This document shows, piece after piece, positions 37,369 through 51,034 of a stretch of 64,000 nt of DNA. The stretch comes from Auanema rhodensis (lineage: Eukaryota > Nematoda > Chromadorea > Rhabditida > Rhabditidae), in contig OZ059896.1 in NCBI GenBank assembly GCA_964057225.1, forward strand, positions 1,488,001 through 1,552,000, given 5' to 3'. The stretch's first letter is position 1. Every line of letters begins with the position of its first letter. Below the pieces are notes generated by a model. That model searched no databases, was not told the DNA's origin, and saw only the letters and a program-made list of their open reading frames with translations. The translations under genes were made by a program, and so were the position numbers.

Positions 37369-40300
37369 TTCACGTAAATTTCAAAGTCATGGTTACCATG
37401 CACCAATATCAATAAAAATTTGTTTTTAGACTAATATGGACATGGGGAATCTAATTTTGAAAACCGCATCTCTTTATCTTTCACGTGAAGCGAGTTACAT
37501 ACCAAGTGCACATCACGTGTACATTTAATTAGCATAAATTAAAGTTCACGTAAATTTCAAAGTCATGGTTACCATGAACCAATATCAATAAAAATTTGTT
37601 TTTAGACTAATATGGACAAGGGGAATCTAATTTTGAAAACCGCATCTCTTTTTCTTTCACGTGAAGCGAGTTACATACCAAGTGCACATCACGTGTACAT
37701 TTAATTAGCATAAATTAAAGTTCACGTAAATTTCAAAGTCATGGTTACCATGAACCAATATCAATAAAAATTTGTTTTTAGACTAATATGGACATGGGGA
37801 ATCTAATTTTGAAAACCGCATCTCTTTATCTTTCACGTGAAGCGAGTTACATACCAAGTGCACATCACGTGTACATTTAATTAGCATAAATTAAAGTTCA
37901 CGTAAATTTCAAAGTCATGGTTACCATGCACCAATATCAATAAAAATTTGTTTTTAGATTAATATGGACATGGGGAATCTAATTTTGAAAACCGCATCTC
38001 TTTATCTTTCACGTGAAGCGAGTTACATACCAAGTGCACATCACGTGTACATTTAATTAGCATAAATTAAAGTTCACGTAAATTTCAAAGTCATGGTTAC
38101 CATGCACCAATATCAATAAAAATTTGTTTTTAGATTAATATGGACAAGGGGAATCTAATTTTGAAAACCGCATCTCTTTATCTTTCACGTGAAGCGAGTT
38201 ACATACCAAGTGCACATCACGTGTACATTTAATTAGCATAAATTAAAGTTCACGTAAATTTCAAAGTCATGGTTACCATGAACCAATATCAATAAAAATT
38301 TGTTTTTAGACTAATATGGACATGGGGAATCTAATTTTGAAAACCGCATCTCTTTATCTTTCACGTGAAGCGAGTTACATACCAAGTGCACATCACGTGT
38401 ACATTTAATTAGCATAAATTAAAGTTCACGTAAATTTCAAAGTCATGGTTACCATGCACCAATATCAATAAAAATTTGTTTTTAGACTAATATGGACATG
38501 GGGAATCTAATTTTGAAAACCGCATCTCTTTATCTTTCACGTGAAGCGAGTTACATACCAAGTGCACATCACGTGTACATTTAATTAGCATAAATTAAAG
38601 TTCACGTAAATTTCAAAGTCATGGTTACCATGAACCAATATCAATAAAAATTTGTTTTTAGACTAATATGGACATGGGGAATCTAATTTTGAAAACCGCA
38701 TCTCTTTATCTTTCACGTGAAGCGAGTTACATACCAAGTGCACATCACGTGTACATTTAATTAGCATAAATTAAAGTTCACGTAAATTTCAAAGTCATGG
38801 TTACCATGCACCAATATCAATAAAAATTTGTTTTTAGATTAATATGGACAAGGGGAATCTAATTTTGAAAACCGCATCTCTTTATCTTTCACGTGAAGCG
38901 AGTTACATACCAAGTGCACATCACGTGTACATTTAATTAGCATAAATTAAAGTTCACGTAAATTTCAAAGTCATGGTTACCATGAACCAATATCAATAAA
39001 AATTTGTTTTTAGACTAATATGGACATGGGGAATCTAATTTTGAAAACCGCATCTCTTTATCTTTCACGTGAAGCGAGTTACATACCAAGTGCACATCAC
39101 GTGTACATTTAATTAGCATAAATTAAAGTTCACGTAAATTTCAAAGTCATGGTTACCATGCACCAATATCAATAAAAATTTGTTTTTAGACTAATATGGA
39201 CATGGGGAATCTAATTTTGAAAACCGCATCTCTTTATCTTTCACGTGAAGCGAGTTACATACCAAGTGCACATCACGTGTACATTTAATTAGCATAAATT
39301 AAAGTTCACGTAAATTTCAAAGTCATGGTTACCATGAACCAATATCAATAAAAATTTGTTTTTAGACTAATATGGACATGGGGAATCTAATTTTGAAAAC
39401 CGCATCTCTTTATCTTTCACGTGAAGCGAGTTACATACCAAGTGCACATCACGTGTACATTTAATTAGCATAAATTAAAGTTCACGTAAATTTCAAAGTC
39501 ATGGTTACCATGCACCAATATCAATAAAAATTTGTTTTTAGACTAATATGGACATGGGGAATCTAATTTTGAAAACCGCATCTCTTTATCTTTCACGTGA
39601 AGCGAGTTACATACCAAGTGCACATCACGTGTACATTTAATTAGCATAAATTAAAGTTCACGTAAATTTCAAAGTCATGGTTACCATGAACCAATATCAA
39701 TAAAAATTTGTTTTTAGACTAATATGGACATGGGGAATCTAATTTTGAAAACCGCATCTCTTTATCTCTCACGTGAAGCGAGTTACATACCAAGTGCACA
39801 TCACGTGTACATTTAATTAGCATAAATTAAAGTTCACGTAAATTTCAAAGTCATGGTTACCATGCACCAATATCAATAAAAATTTGTTTTTAGACTAATA
39901 TGGACATGGGGAATCCAATTTTGAAAACCGCATCTCTTTTTCTTTCACGTGAAGCGAGTTACATACCAAGTGCACATCACGTGTACATTTAATTAGCATA
40001 AATTAAAGTTCACGTAAATTTCAAAGTCATGGTTACCATGCACCAATATCAATAAAATTTTGTTTTTAGACTAATATGGACATGAGGAATCTAATTTTGA
40101 AAACCGCATCTTTTTATCTTTCACGTGAAGCGAGTTACATACCAAGTGCACATCACGTGTACGTTTAATTAGCATAAATTAAAGTTCACGTAAATTTCAA
40201 AGTCATGGTTACCATGAACCAATATCAATAAAAATTTGTTTTTAGACTAATATGGACATGGGGAATCTAATTTTGAAAACCGCATCTCTTTTTCTTTCAC

Positions 40301-42386
40301 GTGAAGCGAGTTACATACCAAGTGCACATCACGTGTACATTCAATTAGCATAAATTAAAGTTCACGTAAATTTCAAAGTCATGGTTAGCATGAACCAATA
40401 TCAATAAAAATTTGTTTTTAGACTAATTTGGACATGGGGAATCTAATTTTGAAAACCGCATCTCTTTATCTTTCACGTGAAGCGAGTTACATACCAAGTG
40501 CACATCACGTGTACATTTAATTAGCATAAATTAAAGTTCACGTAAATTTCAAAGTCATGGTTACCATGAACCAATATCAATAAAAATTTGTTTTGAGACT
40601 AATATGGACATGGGGAATCTAATTTCGAAAACCGCATCTCTTTATCTTTCACGTGAAGCGAGTTACATACCAAGTGCACATCACGTGTAAATTTATTTAG
40701 CATAAATTAAAGTTCACGTAAATTTCAAAGTCATGGTTAGCATGAACCAATATCAATAAAAATTTGTTTTTAGACTAATATGGACATGGGGAATCTAATT
40801 TTGAAAACCGCATCTCTTTATCTTTCACGTGAAGCGAGTTACATTCCAGGTGCACATCACGTGTACATTTATTCAGCATAAATTAAAGTTCACGTAAATT
40901 TCAAAGTCATGGTTACCATGAACCAATATCAATAAAAATTTGTTTTTAGACTAATATGGACATGGGGAATCTAATTTTGCAAACCGCATCTCTTTATCTT
41001 TCACGTGAGGCGAGTTACATACCAAGTGCACATCACGTGTACATTTAATTAGCATAAATTAAAGTTCACGTAAATTTCAAAGTCATGGTTACCATGAACC
41101 AATATCAATAAAAATTTGTTTTTAGACTAATATGGACATGGGGAATCTAATTTTGAAAACCGCATCTCTTTATCTTTCACGTGAAGCGAGTTACATACCA
41201 AGTGCACATCACGTGTACATTTAATTAGCATAAATTAAAGTTCACGTAAATTTCAAAGTCATGGTTACCATGAACCAATATCAATAAAAATTTGTTTTTA
41301 GACTAATATGGACATGGGGAATCTAATTTTGAAAACCGCATCTCTTTATATTTCACGTGAAGCGAGTTACATACCAAGTGCACATCACGTGTACATTTAA
41401 TTAGCATAAATTAAAGTTCACGTAAATTTCAAAGTCATGGTTACCATGCACCAATATCAATAAAAATTTGTTTTTAGACTAATATGGACATGGTGAATCT
41501 AATTTTGAAAACCGCATCTCTTTATCTTTCACGTGAAGCGAGTTACATACCAAGTGCACATCACGTGTACATTTAATTAGCATAAATTAAAGTTCACGTA
41601 AATTTCAAAGTCATGGTTACCATGCACCAATATCAATAAAAATTTGTTTTTAGACTAATATGGACATGGGGAATCTAATTTTGAAAACCGCATCTCTTTA
41701 TCTTTCACGTGAAGCGAGTTACATACCAAGTGCACATCACGTGTACATTTAATTAGCATAAATTAAAGTTCACGTAAATTTCAAAGTCATGGTTACCATG
41801 AACCAATATCAATAAAAATTTGTTTTTAGACTAATATGGACATGGGGAATCTAATTTTGAAAACCGCATCTCTTTATCTTTCACGTGAAGCGAGTTACAT
41901 ACCAAGTGCACATCACGTGTACATTTAATTAGCATAAATTAAAGTTCACGTAAATTTCAAAGTCATGGTTACCATGCACCAATATCAATAAAAATTCGTT
42001 TTTAGACTAATATGGACATGGGGAATCTAATTTCGAAAACCGCATCTCTTTATCTTTCACGTGAAGCGAGTTACATACCAAGTGCACATCACGTGTACAT
42101 TCAATTAGCATAAATTAAAGTTCACGTAAATTTCAAAGTCATGGTTAGCATGAACCAATATCAATAAAAATTTGTTTTTAGACTAATATGGACATGGGGA
42201 ATCTAATTTTGTAAACCGCATCTCTTTATCTTTCACGTGAGGCGAGTTACATACCAAGTGCACATCACGTGTACATTTAATTAGCATAAATTAAAGTTCA
42301 CGTAAATTTCAAAGTCATGGTTACCATGAACCAATATCAATAAAAATTTGTTTTTAGACTAATATGGACATGGGGAATCTAATTTT

Positions 42387-42403
42387 GAAAACCAATTAAA
42401 CCA
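42387..42403. other. Strand-switch point in satellite B
   Basis: The forward unit stops after unit position 97 ('gaaaacc', ending 42393). About ten bases follow that fit neither arm ('aattaaacca', 42394-42403). From 42404 'aaaattagattcccc' begins the same satellite in reverse orientation, at the complement of about unit position 90. The perfectly complementary arms 'aatctaatttt' and 'aaaattagatt' therefore face each other across 17 nt (42387-42403), at the centre of an inverted repeat spanning nearly 15 kb of the left arm. The short direct echo 'aaacca...atta' across the gap resembles the templated insertions left by replication template switching. Confidence 0.92.
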
Positions 42404-43818
42404 AAAATTAGATTCCCCATGTCCATATTAGTCTAAAAACAAATTTTTAATGATATTGGTGCATGGTAACCATGACTTTGAAATTTACGTGAACTTTAAT
42501 TTATGCTAATTAAATGTACACGTGATGTGCACTTGGTATGTAACTCGCTTCACGTGAAAGATAAAGAGATGCGGTTTTCACAATTAGATTCCCCATGTCC
42601 ATATTAGTCTAAAAACAAATTTTTATTGATATTGGTGCATGGTAACCATGACTTTGAAATTTACGTGAACTTTAATTTATGCTAATTAAATGTACACGTG
42701 ATGTGCACTTGGTATGTAACTCGCTTCACGTGAAAGATAAATAGACGCGGTTTTCAAAATTAGATTCCCCATGTCCAAATTAGTCTAAAAACAAATTTTT
42801 ATTTATATTGGTTCATGGTAACCATGACTTTGAAATTTACGTGAACTTTAATTTATGCTAATTTAATGTACACGTGATGTGCACTTGGTATGTAACTCGC
42901 TTCACGTGAAAGATAAAGAGATGCGGTTTTCACAATTAGATTCCCCATGTCCATATTAGTCTAAAAACAAATTTTTATTGTTATTGGTTTATGGTAACCA
43001 TGACTTTGAAATTTACGTGAACTTTAATTTATGCTAATTAAATGTACACGTGATGTGCACTTGGTATGTAACTCGCTTCACGTGAAAGATAAATAGACGC
43101 GGTTTTCAAAATTAGATTCCCCATGTCCAAATTAGTCTAAAAACAAATTTTTATTGATATTGGTGCATGGTAACCATGACTTTGAAATTTACGTGAACTT
43201 TAATTTATGCTAATTAAATGTACACGTGATGTGCACTTGGTATGTAACTCGCTTCACGTGAAAGATAAATAGACGCGGTTTTCAAAATTAGATTCCCCAT
43301 GTCCAAATTAGTCTAAAAACAAATTTTTATTTATATTGGTTCATGGTAACCATGACTTTGAAATTTACGTGAACTTTAATTTATGCTAATTAAATGTACA
43401 CGTGATGTGCACTTGGTATGTAACTCGCTTCACGTGAAAGATAAAGAGATGCGGTTTTCAAAATTAGATTCCCCATGTCCATATTAGTCTAAAAACAAAT
43501 TTTTAATGATATTGGTGCATGTTAACCATGACTTTGAAATTTACGTGAACTTTAATTTATGCTAATTAAATGTACACGTGATGTGCACTTGGTATGTAAC
43601 TCGCTTCACGTGAAAGATAAAGAGATGCGGTTTTCAAAATTAGATTCCCCATGTCCATATTAGTCTAAAAACAAATATTTATTGATATTGATTCATGGTA
43701 ACCATGACTTTGAAATTTACGTGAACTTTAATTTATGCTAATTAAATGTACACGTGATGTGCACTTGGTATGTAACTCGCTTCACGTGAAAGATATAGAG
43801 ATGCGGTTTTCAAAATAA

Positions 43819-46282
43819 GATTCCCCATGTCCATATTAGTCTAAAAACAAATTTTTAATGATATTGGTGCATGGTAACCATGACTTTGAAATTTACGTGA
43901 ACTTTAATTTATGCTAATTAAATGTACACGTGATGTGCACTTGGTATGTAACTCGCTTCACGTGAAAGATAAAGAGATGCGGTTTTCACATTTAGATTCC
44001 CCATGTCCATATTAGTCTAAAAACAAATTTTTATTGATATTGGTTCATGGTAACCATGACTTTGAAATTTACGTGAACTTTAATTTATGCTAATTAAATG
44101 TACACGTGATGTGCACTTGGTATGTAACTCGCTTCACGTGAAAGATAAAGAGATGCGGTTTTCAAAATTAGATTCCCCATGTCCGTATTAGTCTAAAAAC
44201 AAATTTTTATTGATATTGGTGCATGGTAACCATGACTTTGAAATTTACGTGAACTTTAATTTATGCTAATTAAATGTACACGTGATGTGCACTTGGTATG
44301 TAACTCGCTTCACGTGAAAGATAAAGAGATGCGGTTTTCACAATTAGATTCCCCATGTCCATATTAGTCTAAAAACAAATTTTTATTGATATTGGTTCAT
44401 GGTAACCATGACTTTGAAATTTACGTGAACTTTAATTTATGCTAATTAAATGTACACGTGATGTGCACTTGGTATGTAACTCGCTTCACGTGAAAGATAA
44501 AGAGATGCGGTTTTCAAAATTAGATTCCCCATGTCCATATTAGTCTAAAAACAAATTTTTATTGATATTGGTGCATGGTAACCATGACTTTGAAATTTAC
44601 GTGAACTTTAATTTATGCTAATTAAATGTACACGTGATGTGCACTTGGTATGTAACTCGCTTCACGTGAAAGATAAATAGACGCGGTTTTCAAAATTAGA
44701 TTCCCCATGTCCAAATTAGTCTAAAAACAAATTTTTATTTATATTGGTTCATGGTAACCATGACTTTGAAATTTACGTGAACTTTAATTTATGCTAATTA
44801 AATGTACACGTGATGTGCACTTGGTATGTAACTCGCTTCACGTGAAAGATAAAAAGATGCGGTTTTCACAATTAGATTCCCCATGTCCATATTAGTCTAA
44901 AAACAAATTTTTATTGATATTGGTGCATGGTAACCATGACTTTGAAATTTACGTGAACTTTAATTTATGCTAATTAAATGTACACGTGATGTGCACTTGG
45001 TATGTGACTCGCTTCACGTGAAAGATAAATAGACGCGGTTTTCAAAATTAGATTCCCCATGTCCAAATTAGTCTAAAAACAAATTTTTATTTATATTGGT
45101 TCATGGTAACCATGACTTTGAAATTTACGTGAACTTTAATTTATGCTAATTTAATGTACACGTGATGTGCACTTGGTATGTAACTCGCTTCACGTGAAAG
45201 ATAAAGAGATGCGGTTCTCACAATTAGATTCCCCATGTCCATATTAGTCTAAAAACAAATTTTTATTGATATTGGAGCATGGTAACCATGACTTTGAAAT
45301 TTACGTGAACTTTAATTTATGCTAATTTAATGTACACGTGATGTGCACTTGGTATGTAACTCGCTTCACGTGAAAGATAAAGAGATGCGGTTCTCACAAT
45401 AAGATTCCCCATGTCCATATTAGTCTAAAAACAAATTTTTATTGATATTGGAGCATGGTAACCATGACTTTGAAATTTACGTGAACTTTAATTTATGCTA
45501 ATTAAATGTACACGTGATGTGCACTTGGTATGTAACTCGCTTCACGTGAAAGATAAATAGATGCGGTTTTCAAAATTAGATTCCCCATGTCCAAATTAGT
45601 CTAAAAACAAATTTTTATTGATATTGGTTCATGGTAACCATGACTTTGAAATTTACGTGAACTTCAATTTATGCTAATTTAATGTACAAGTGATGTGCAC
45701 TTGGTATGTAACTCGCTTCACGTGAAAGATAAAGAGATGCGGTTTTCACAATTAGATTCCCCATGTCCATATTAGTCTAAAAACAAATTTTTATTGATAT
45801 TGGTGCATGGTAACCATGACTTTGAAATTTACGTGAACTTTAATTTATGCTAATTAAATGTACACGTGATGTGCACTTGGTATGTAACTCGCTTCACGTG
45901 AAAGATAAAGAGATGCGGTTTTCAAAATTAGATTCCCCATGTCCATATTAGTCTAAAAACAAATTTTTATTGATATTGGTTCATGCTAACCATGACTTTG
46001 AAATTTACGTGAACTTTAATTTATGCTAATTAAATGTACACGTGATGTGCACTTGGTATGTAACTCGCTTCACGTGAAAGATAAAGAGATGCGGTTTTCA
46101 AAATTAGATTCCCCATGTCCATATTAGTCTAAAAACAAATTTTTATTGATATTGGTTCATGGTAACCATGACTTTGAAATTTACGTGAACTTTAATTTAT
46201 GCTAATTGAATGTACACGTGATGTGCACTTGGTATGTAACTCGCTTCACGTGAAAGATAAATAGACGCGGTTTTCAAAATTA
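43819..46282 (-). repeat. 14-unit block in B reverse arm, copy 1
   Basis: Ordered markers: 'tttaatgatatt'; 'ttttcacattta' (43983); 'gtccgtatt' (44181); 'gataaaaagatg' (44849); two 'ggttctcaca' (45213, 45389) with 'ggagcatgg'; 'tgtacaagtg' (45685); 'tcatgctaacc' (45981); 'aattgaatg'. The series recurs at 48747-51034 (first part offset 4928 bp, later part 4752 bp) and in part at 55435-57722. Confidence 0.87.
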
Positions 46283-49274
46283 GATTCCCCATGTCCAAAT
46301 TAGTCTAAAAACAAATTTTTATTGATATTGATTCATGGTAACCATGACTTTGAAATTTACGTGAACTTCAATTTATGCTAATTAAATGTACACGTGATGT
46401 GCACTTGGTATGTAACTCGCTTCACGTGAAAGATATATAGACGCGGTTTTCAAAATTAGATTCCCCATGTCCAAATTAGTCTAAAAACAAATTTTTATTT
46501 ATATTGGTTCATGGTAACCATGACTTTGAAATTTACGTGAACTTTAATTTATGCTAATTAAATGTACACGTGATGTGCACTTGGTATGTAACTCACTTCA
46601 CGTGAAAGATAAAGAGATGCGGTTTTCAAAATTAGATTCCCCATGTCCATATTAGTCTAAAAACAAATTTTTATTGATATTGATTCATGGTAACCATGAC
46701 TTTGAAATTTACGTGAACTTCAATTTATGCTAATTAAATGTACACGTGATGTGCACTTGGTATGTAACTCGCTTCACGTGAAAGATAAATAGACGCGGTT
46801 TTCAAAATTAGATTCCCCATGTCCAAATTAGTCTAAAAACAAATTTTTATTTATATTGGTTCATGGTAACCATGACTTTGAAATTTACGTGAACTTTAAT
46901 TTATGCTAATTTAATGTACACGTGATGTGCACTTGGTATGTAACTCGCTTCACGTGAAAGATAAAGAGATGCGGTTTTCAAAATTAGATTCCCCATGTCC
47001 ATATTAGTCTAAAAACAAATTTTTAATGATATTGGTGCATGGTAACCATGACTTTGAAATTTACGTGAACTTTAATTTATGCTAATTAAATGTACACGTG
47101 ATGTGCACTTGGTATGTAACTCGCTTCACGTGAAAGATAAAGAGATGCGGTTTTCACATTTAGATTCCCCATGTCCATATTAGTCTAAAAACAAATTTTT
47201 ATTGATATTGGTTCATGGTAACCATGACTTTGAAATTTACGTGAACTTTAATTTATGCTAATTAAATGTACACGTGATGTGCACTTGGTATGTAACTCGC
47301 TTCACGTGAAAGATAAAGAGATGCGGTTTTCAAAATTAGATTCTTCATGTCCGTATTAGTCTAAAAACAAATTTTTATTGATATTGGTGCATGGTAACCA
47401 TGACTTTGAAATTTACGTGAACTTTAATTTATGCTAATTAAATGTACACGTGATGTGCACTTGGTATGTAACTCGCTTCACGTGAAAGATAAAGAGATGC
47501 GGTTTTCACAATTAGATTCCCCATGTCCATATTAGTCTAAAAACAAATTTTTATTGATATTGGTGCATGGTAACCATGACTTTGAAATTTACGTGAACTT
47601 TAATTTATGCTAATTAAATGTACACGTGATGTGCACTTGGTATGTAACTCGCTTCACGTGAAAGATAAAGAGATGCGGTTTTCAAAATTAGATTCCCCAT
47701 GTGCATATTAGTCTAAAAACAAATTTTTATTGATATTGGTTCATGCTAACCATGACTTTGAAATTTACGTGAACTTTAATTTATGCTAATTAAATGTACA
47801 CGTGATGTGCACTTGGTATGTAACTCGCTTCACGTGAAAGATAAAGAGATGCGGTTTTCAAAATTAGATTCCCCATGTCCATATTAGTCTAAAAACAAAT
47901 TTTTATTGATATTGGTTCATGGTAACCATGACTTTGAAATTTACGTGAACTTTAATTTATGCTAATTGAATGTACACGTGATGTGCACTTGGTATGTAAC
48001 TCGCTTCACGTGAAAGATAAATAGACGCGGTTTTCAAAATTAGATTCCCCATGTCCAAATTAGTCTAAAAACAAATTTTTATTGATATTGATTCATGGTA
48101 ACCATGACTTTGAAATTTACGTGAACTTCAATTTATGCTAATTAAATGTACACGTGATGTGCACTTGGTATGTAACTCGCTTCACGTGAAAGATATATAG
48201 ACGCGGTTTTCAAAATTAGATTCCCCATGTCCAAATTAGTCTAAAAACAGATTTTTATTTATATTGGTTCATGGTAACCATGACTTTGAAATTTACGTGA
48301 ACTTTAATTTATGCTAATTAAATGTACACGTGATGTGCACTTGGTATGTAACTCGCTTCACGTGAAAGATAAAGAGATGCGGTTTTCAAAATTAGATTCC
48401 CCATGTCCATATTAGTCTAAAAACAAATTTTTATTGATATTGATTCATGGTAACCATGACTTTGAAATTTACGTGAACTTCAATTTATGCTAATTAAATG
48501 TACACGTGATGTGCACTTGGTATGTAACTCGCTTCACGTGAAAGATAAATAGACGCGGTTTTCAAAATTAGATTCCCCATGTCCATATTAGTCTAAAAAC
48601 AAATTTTTATTGATATTGATTCATGGTAACCATGACTTTGAAATTTACGTGAACTTCAATTTATGCTAATTAAATGTACACGTGATGTGCACTTGGTATG
48701 TAACTCGCTTCACGTGAAAGATAAAGAGATGCGGTTTTCAAAATTAGATTCCCCATGTCCATATTAGTCTAAAAACAAATTTTTAATGATATTGGTGCAT
48801 GGTAACCATGACTTTGAAATTTACGTGAACTTTAATTTATGCTAATTAAATGTACACGTGATGTGCACTTGGTATGTAACTCGCTTCACGTGAAAGATAA
48901 AGAGATGCGGTTTTCACATTTAGATTCCCCATGTCCATATTAGTCTAAAAACAAATTTTTATTGATATTGGTTCATGGTAACCATGACTTTGAAATTTAC
49001 GTGAACTTTAATTTATGCTAATTAAATGTACACGTGATGTGCACTTGGTATGTAACTCGCTTCACGTGAAAGATAAAGAGATGCGGTTTTCAAAATTAGA
49101 TTCCCCATGTCCGTATTAGTCTAAAAACAAATTTTTATTGATATTGGTGCATGGTAACCATGACTTTGAAATTTACGTGAACTTTAATTTATGCTAATTA
49201 AATGTACACGTGATGTGCACTTGGTATGTAACTCGCTTCACGTGAAAGATAAAGAGATGCGGTTTTCACAATTA
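45931..49274 (-). repeat. 10-unit periodic repeat in B reverse arm
   Basis: Units 45931-47514 recur at 47691-49274, offset exactly 1760 bp. Shared rare markers: 'tcatgctaacc' (45981/47741), 'aattgaatg', 'agatatatag' (46431/48191), 'ttttcacattta' (47151/48911) and 'gtccgtatt' (47349/49109). The unit at 46811 does not match its counterpart at 48571, so one unit was replaced. Private changes: 'ttcttcatg' near 47341 and 'gtgcatatt' near 47701. Confidence 0.85.
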
Positions 49275-51034
49275 GATTCCCCATGTCCATATTAGTCTAA
49301 AAACAAATTTTTATTGATATTGGTTCATGGTAACCATGACTTTGAAATTTACGTGAACTTTAATTTATGCTAATTAAATGTACACGTGATGTGCACTTGG
49401 TATGTAACTCGCTTCACGTGAAAGATAAAGAGATGCGGTTTTCAAAATTAGATTCCCCATGTCCATATTAGTCTAAAAACAAATTTTTATTGATATTGGT
49501 GCATGGTAACCATGACTTTGAAATTTACGTGAACTTTAATTTATGCTAATTAAATGTACACGTGATGTGCACTTGGTATGTAACTCGCTTCACGTGAAAG
49601 ATAAATAGACGCGGTTTTCAAAATTAGATTCCCCATGTCCAAATTAGTCTAAAAACAAATTTTTATTTATATTGGTTCATGGTAACCATGACTTTGAAAT
49701 TTACGTGAACTTTAATTTATGCTAATTAAATGTACACGTGATGTGCACTTGGTATGTAACTCGCTTCACGTGAAAGATAAAAAGATGCGGTTTCCACAAT
49801 TAGATTCCCCATGTCCATATTAGTCTAAAAACAAATTTTTATTGATATTGGTGCATGGTAACCATGACTTTGAAATTTACGTGAACTTTAATTTATGCTA
49901 ATTAAATGTACACGTGATGTGCACTTGGTATGTAACTCGCTTCACGTGAAAGATAAATAGACGCGGTTTTCAAAATTAGATTCCCCATGTCCAAATTAGT
50001 CTAAAAACAAATTTTTATTTATATTGGTTCATGGTAACCATGACTTTGAAATTTACGTGAACTTTAATTTATGCTAATTTAATGTACACGTGATGTGCAC
50101 TTGGTATGTAACTCGCTTCACGTGAAAGATAAAGAGATGCGGTTCTCACAATTAGATTCCCCATGTCCATATTAGTCTAAAAACAAATTTTTATTGATAT
50201 TGGAGCATGGTAACCATGACTTTGAAATTTACGTGAACTTTAATTTATGCTAATTTAATGTACACGTGATGTGCACTTGGTATGTAACTCGCTTCACGTG
50301 AAAGATAAAGAGATGCGGTTCTCACAATTAGATTCCCCATGTCCATATTAGTCTAAAAACAAATTTTTATTGATATTGGAGCATGGTAACCATGACTTTG
50401 AAATTTACGTGAACTTCAATTTATGCTAATTTAATGTACAAGTGATGTGCACTTGGTATGTAACTCGCTTCACGTGAAAGATAAAGAGATGCGGTTTTCA
50501 CAATTAGATTCCCCATGTCCATATTAGTCTAAAAACAAATTTTTATTGATATTGGTGCATGGTAACCATGACTTTGAAATTTACGTGAACTTTAATTTAT
50601 GCTAATTAAATGTACACGTGATGTGCACTTGGTATGTAACTCGCTTCACGTGAAAGATAAAGAGATGCGGTTTTCAAAATTAGATTCCCCATGTCCATAT
50701 TAGTCTAAAAACAAATTTTTATTGATATTGGTTCATGCTAACCATGACTTTGAAATTTACGTGAACTTTAATTTATGCTAATTAAATGTACACGTGATGT
50801 GCACTTGGTATGTAACTCGCTTCACGTGAAAGATAAAGAGATGCGGTTTTCAAAATTAGATTCCCCATGTCCATATTAGTCTAAAAACAAATTTTTGTTG
50901 ATATTGGTTCATGATAACCATGACTTTGAAATTTACGTGAACTTTAATTTATGCTAATTGAATGTACACGTGATGTGCACTTGGTATGTAACTCGCTTCA
51001 CGTGAAAGATAAAGAGATGCGGTTTTCAAAATTA
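48747..51034 (-). repeat. 13-unit block in B reverse arm, copy 2
   Basis: Same marker order as 43819-46282 but one unit shorter. The offset falls from 28 to 27 units at the hybrid unit 50331. Private changes include 'ggtttccac' near 49790, 'tttttgttgat' near 50893 and 'catgataacc' near 50910. Confidence 0.87.
50331..50506 (-). repeat. Hybrid B unit (unequal-crossover product)
   Basis: The left part carries 'ggagcatgg', like the unit at 45403. The right part carries 'acttcaattt' and 'tgtacaagtg', like the following unit at 45579. One unit thus stands for two, with the exchange point between about 50383 and 50416. Confidence 0.75.

Larger units (their letters stand above)
27513..42393 (+). repeat. 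Satellite family B array, forward arm, 176-bp monomer
   Basis: Eighty-four whole units plus 97 bp of an 85th. Unit starts at 27513 and 42297 are exactly 84 x 176 bp apart, so there is no net length change over 14.8 kb. The first two units differ at four positions. Common alleles alternate along much of the arm: 'ccatgcacc' and 'ccatgaacc' near unit position 29-37, giving a 352-bp super-period. Because 176 is not a multiple of 3, each unit shifts reading frame and no open frame of note exists. The family is not recognised by sequence. Confidence 0.98.

Noticed and set aside
42387-42403. Strand switch as a read fold-back or assembly artefact
   Set aside because: A fold-back artefact would give mirror-image arms. 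Here the alleles next to the centre differ on the two sides and subtype frequencies differ between arms. Read support is still worth checking.
42394-42403. Filler as a transposon remnant
   Set aside because: Only ten bases, with no terminal repeats or target duplication; too short to support any element.
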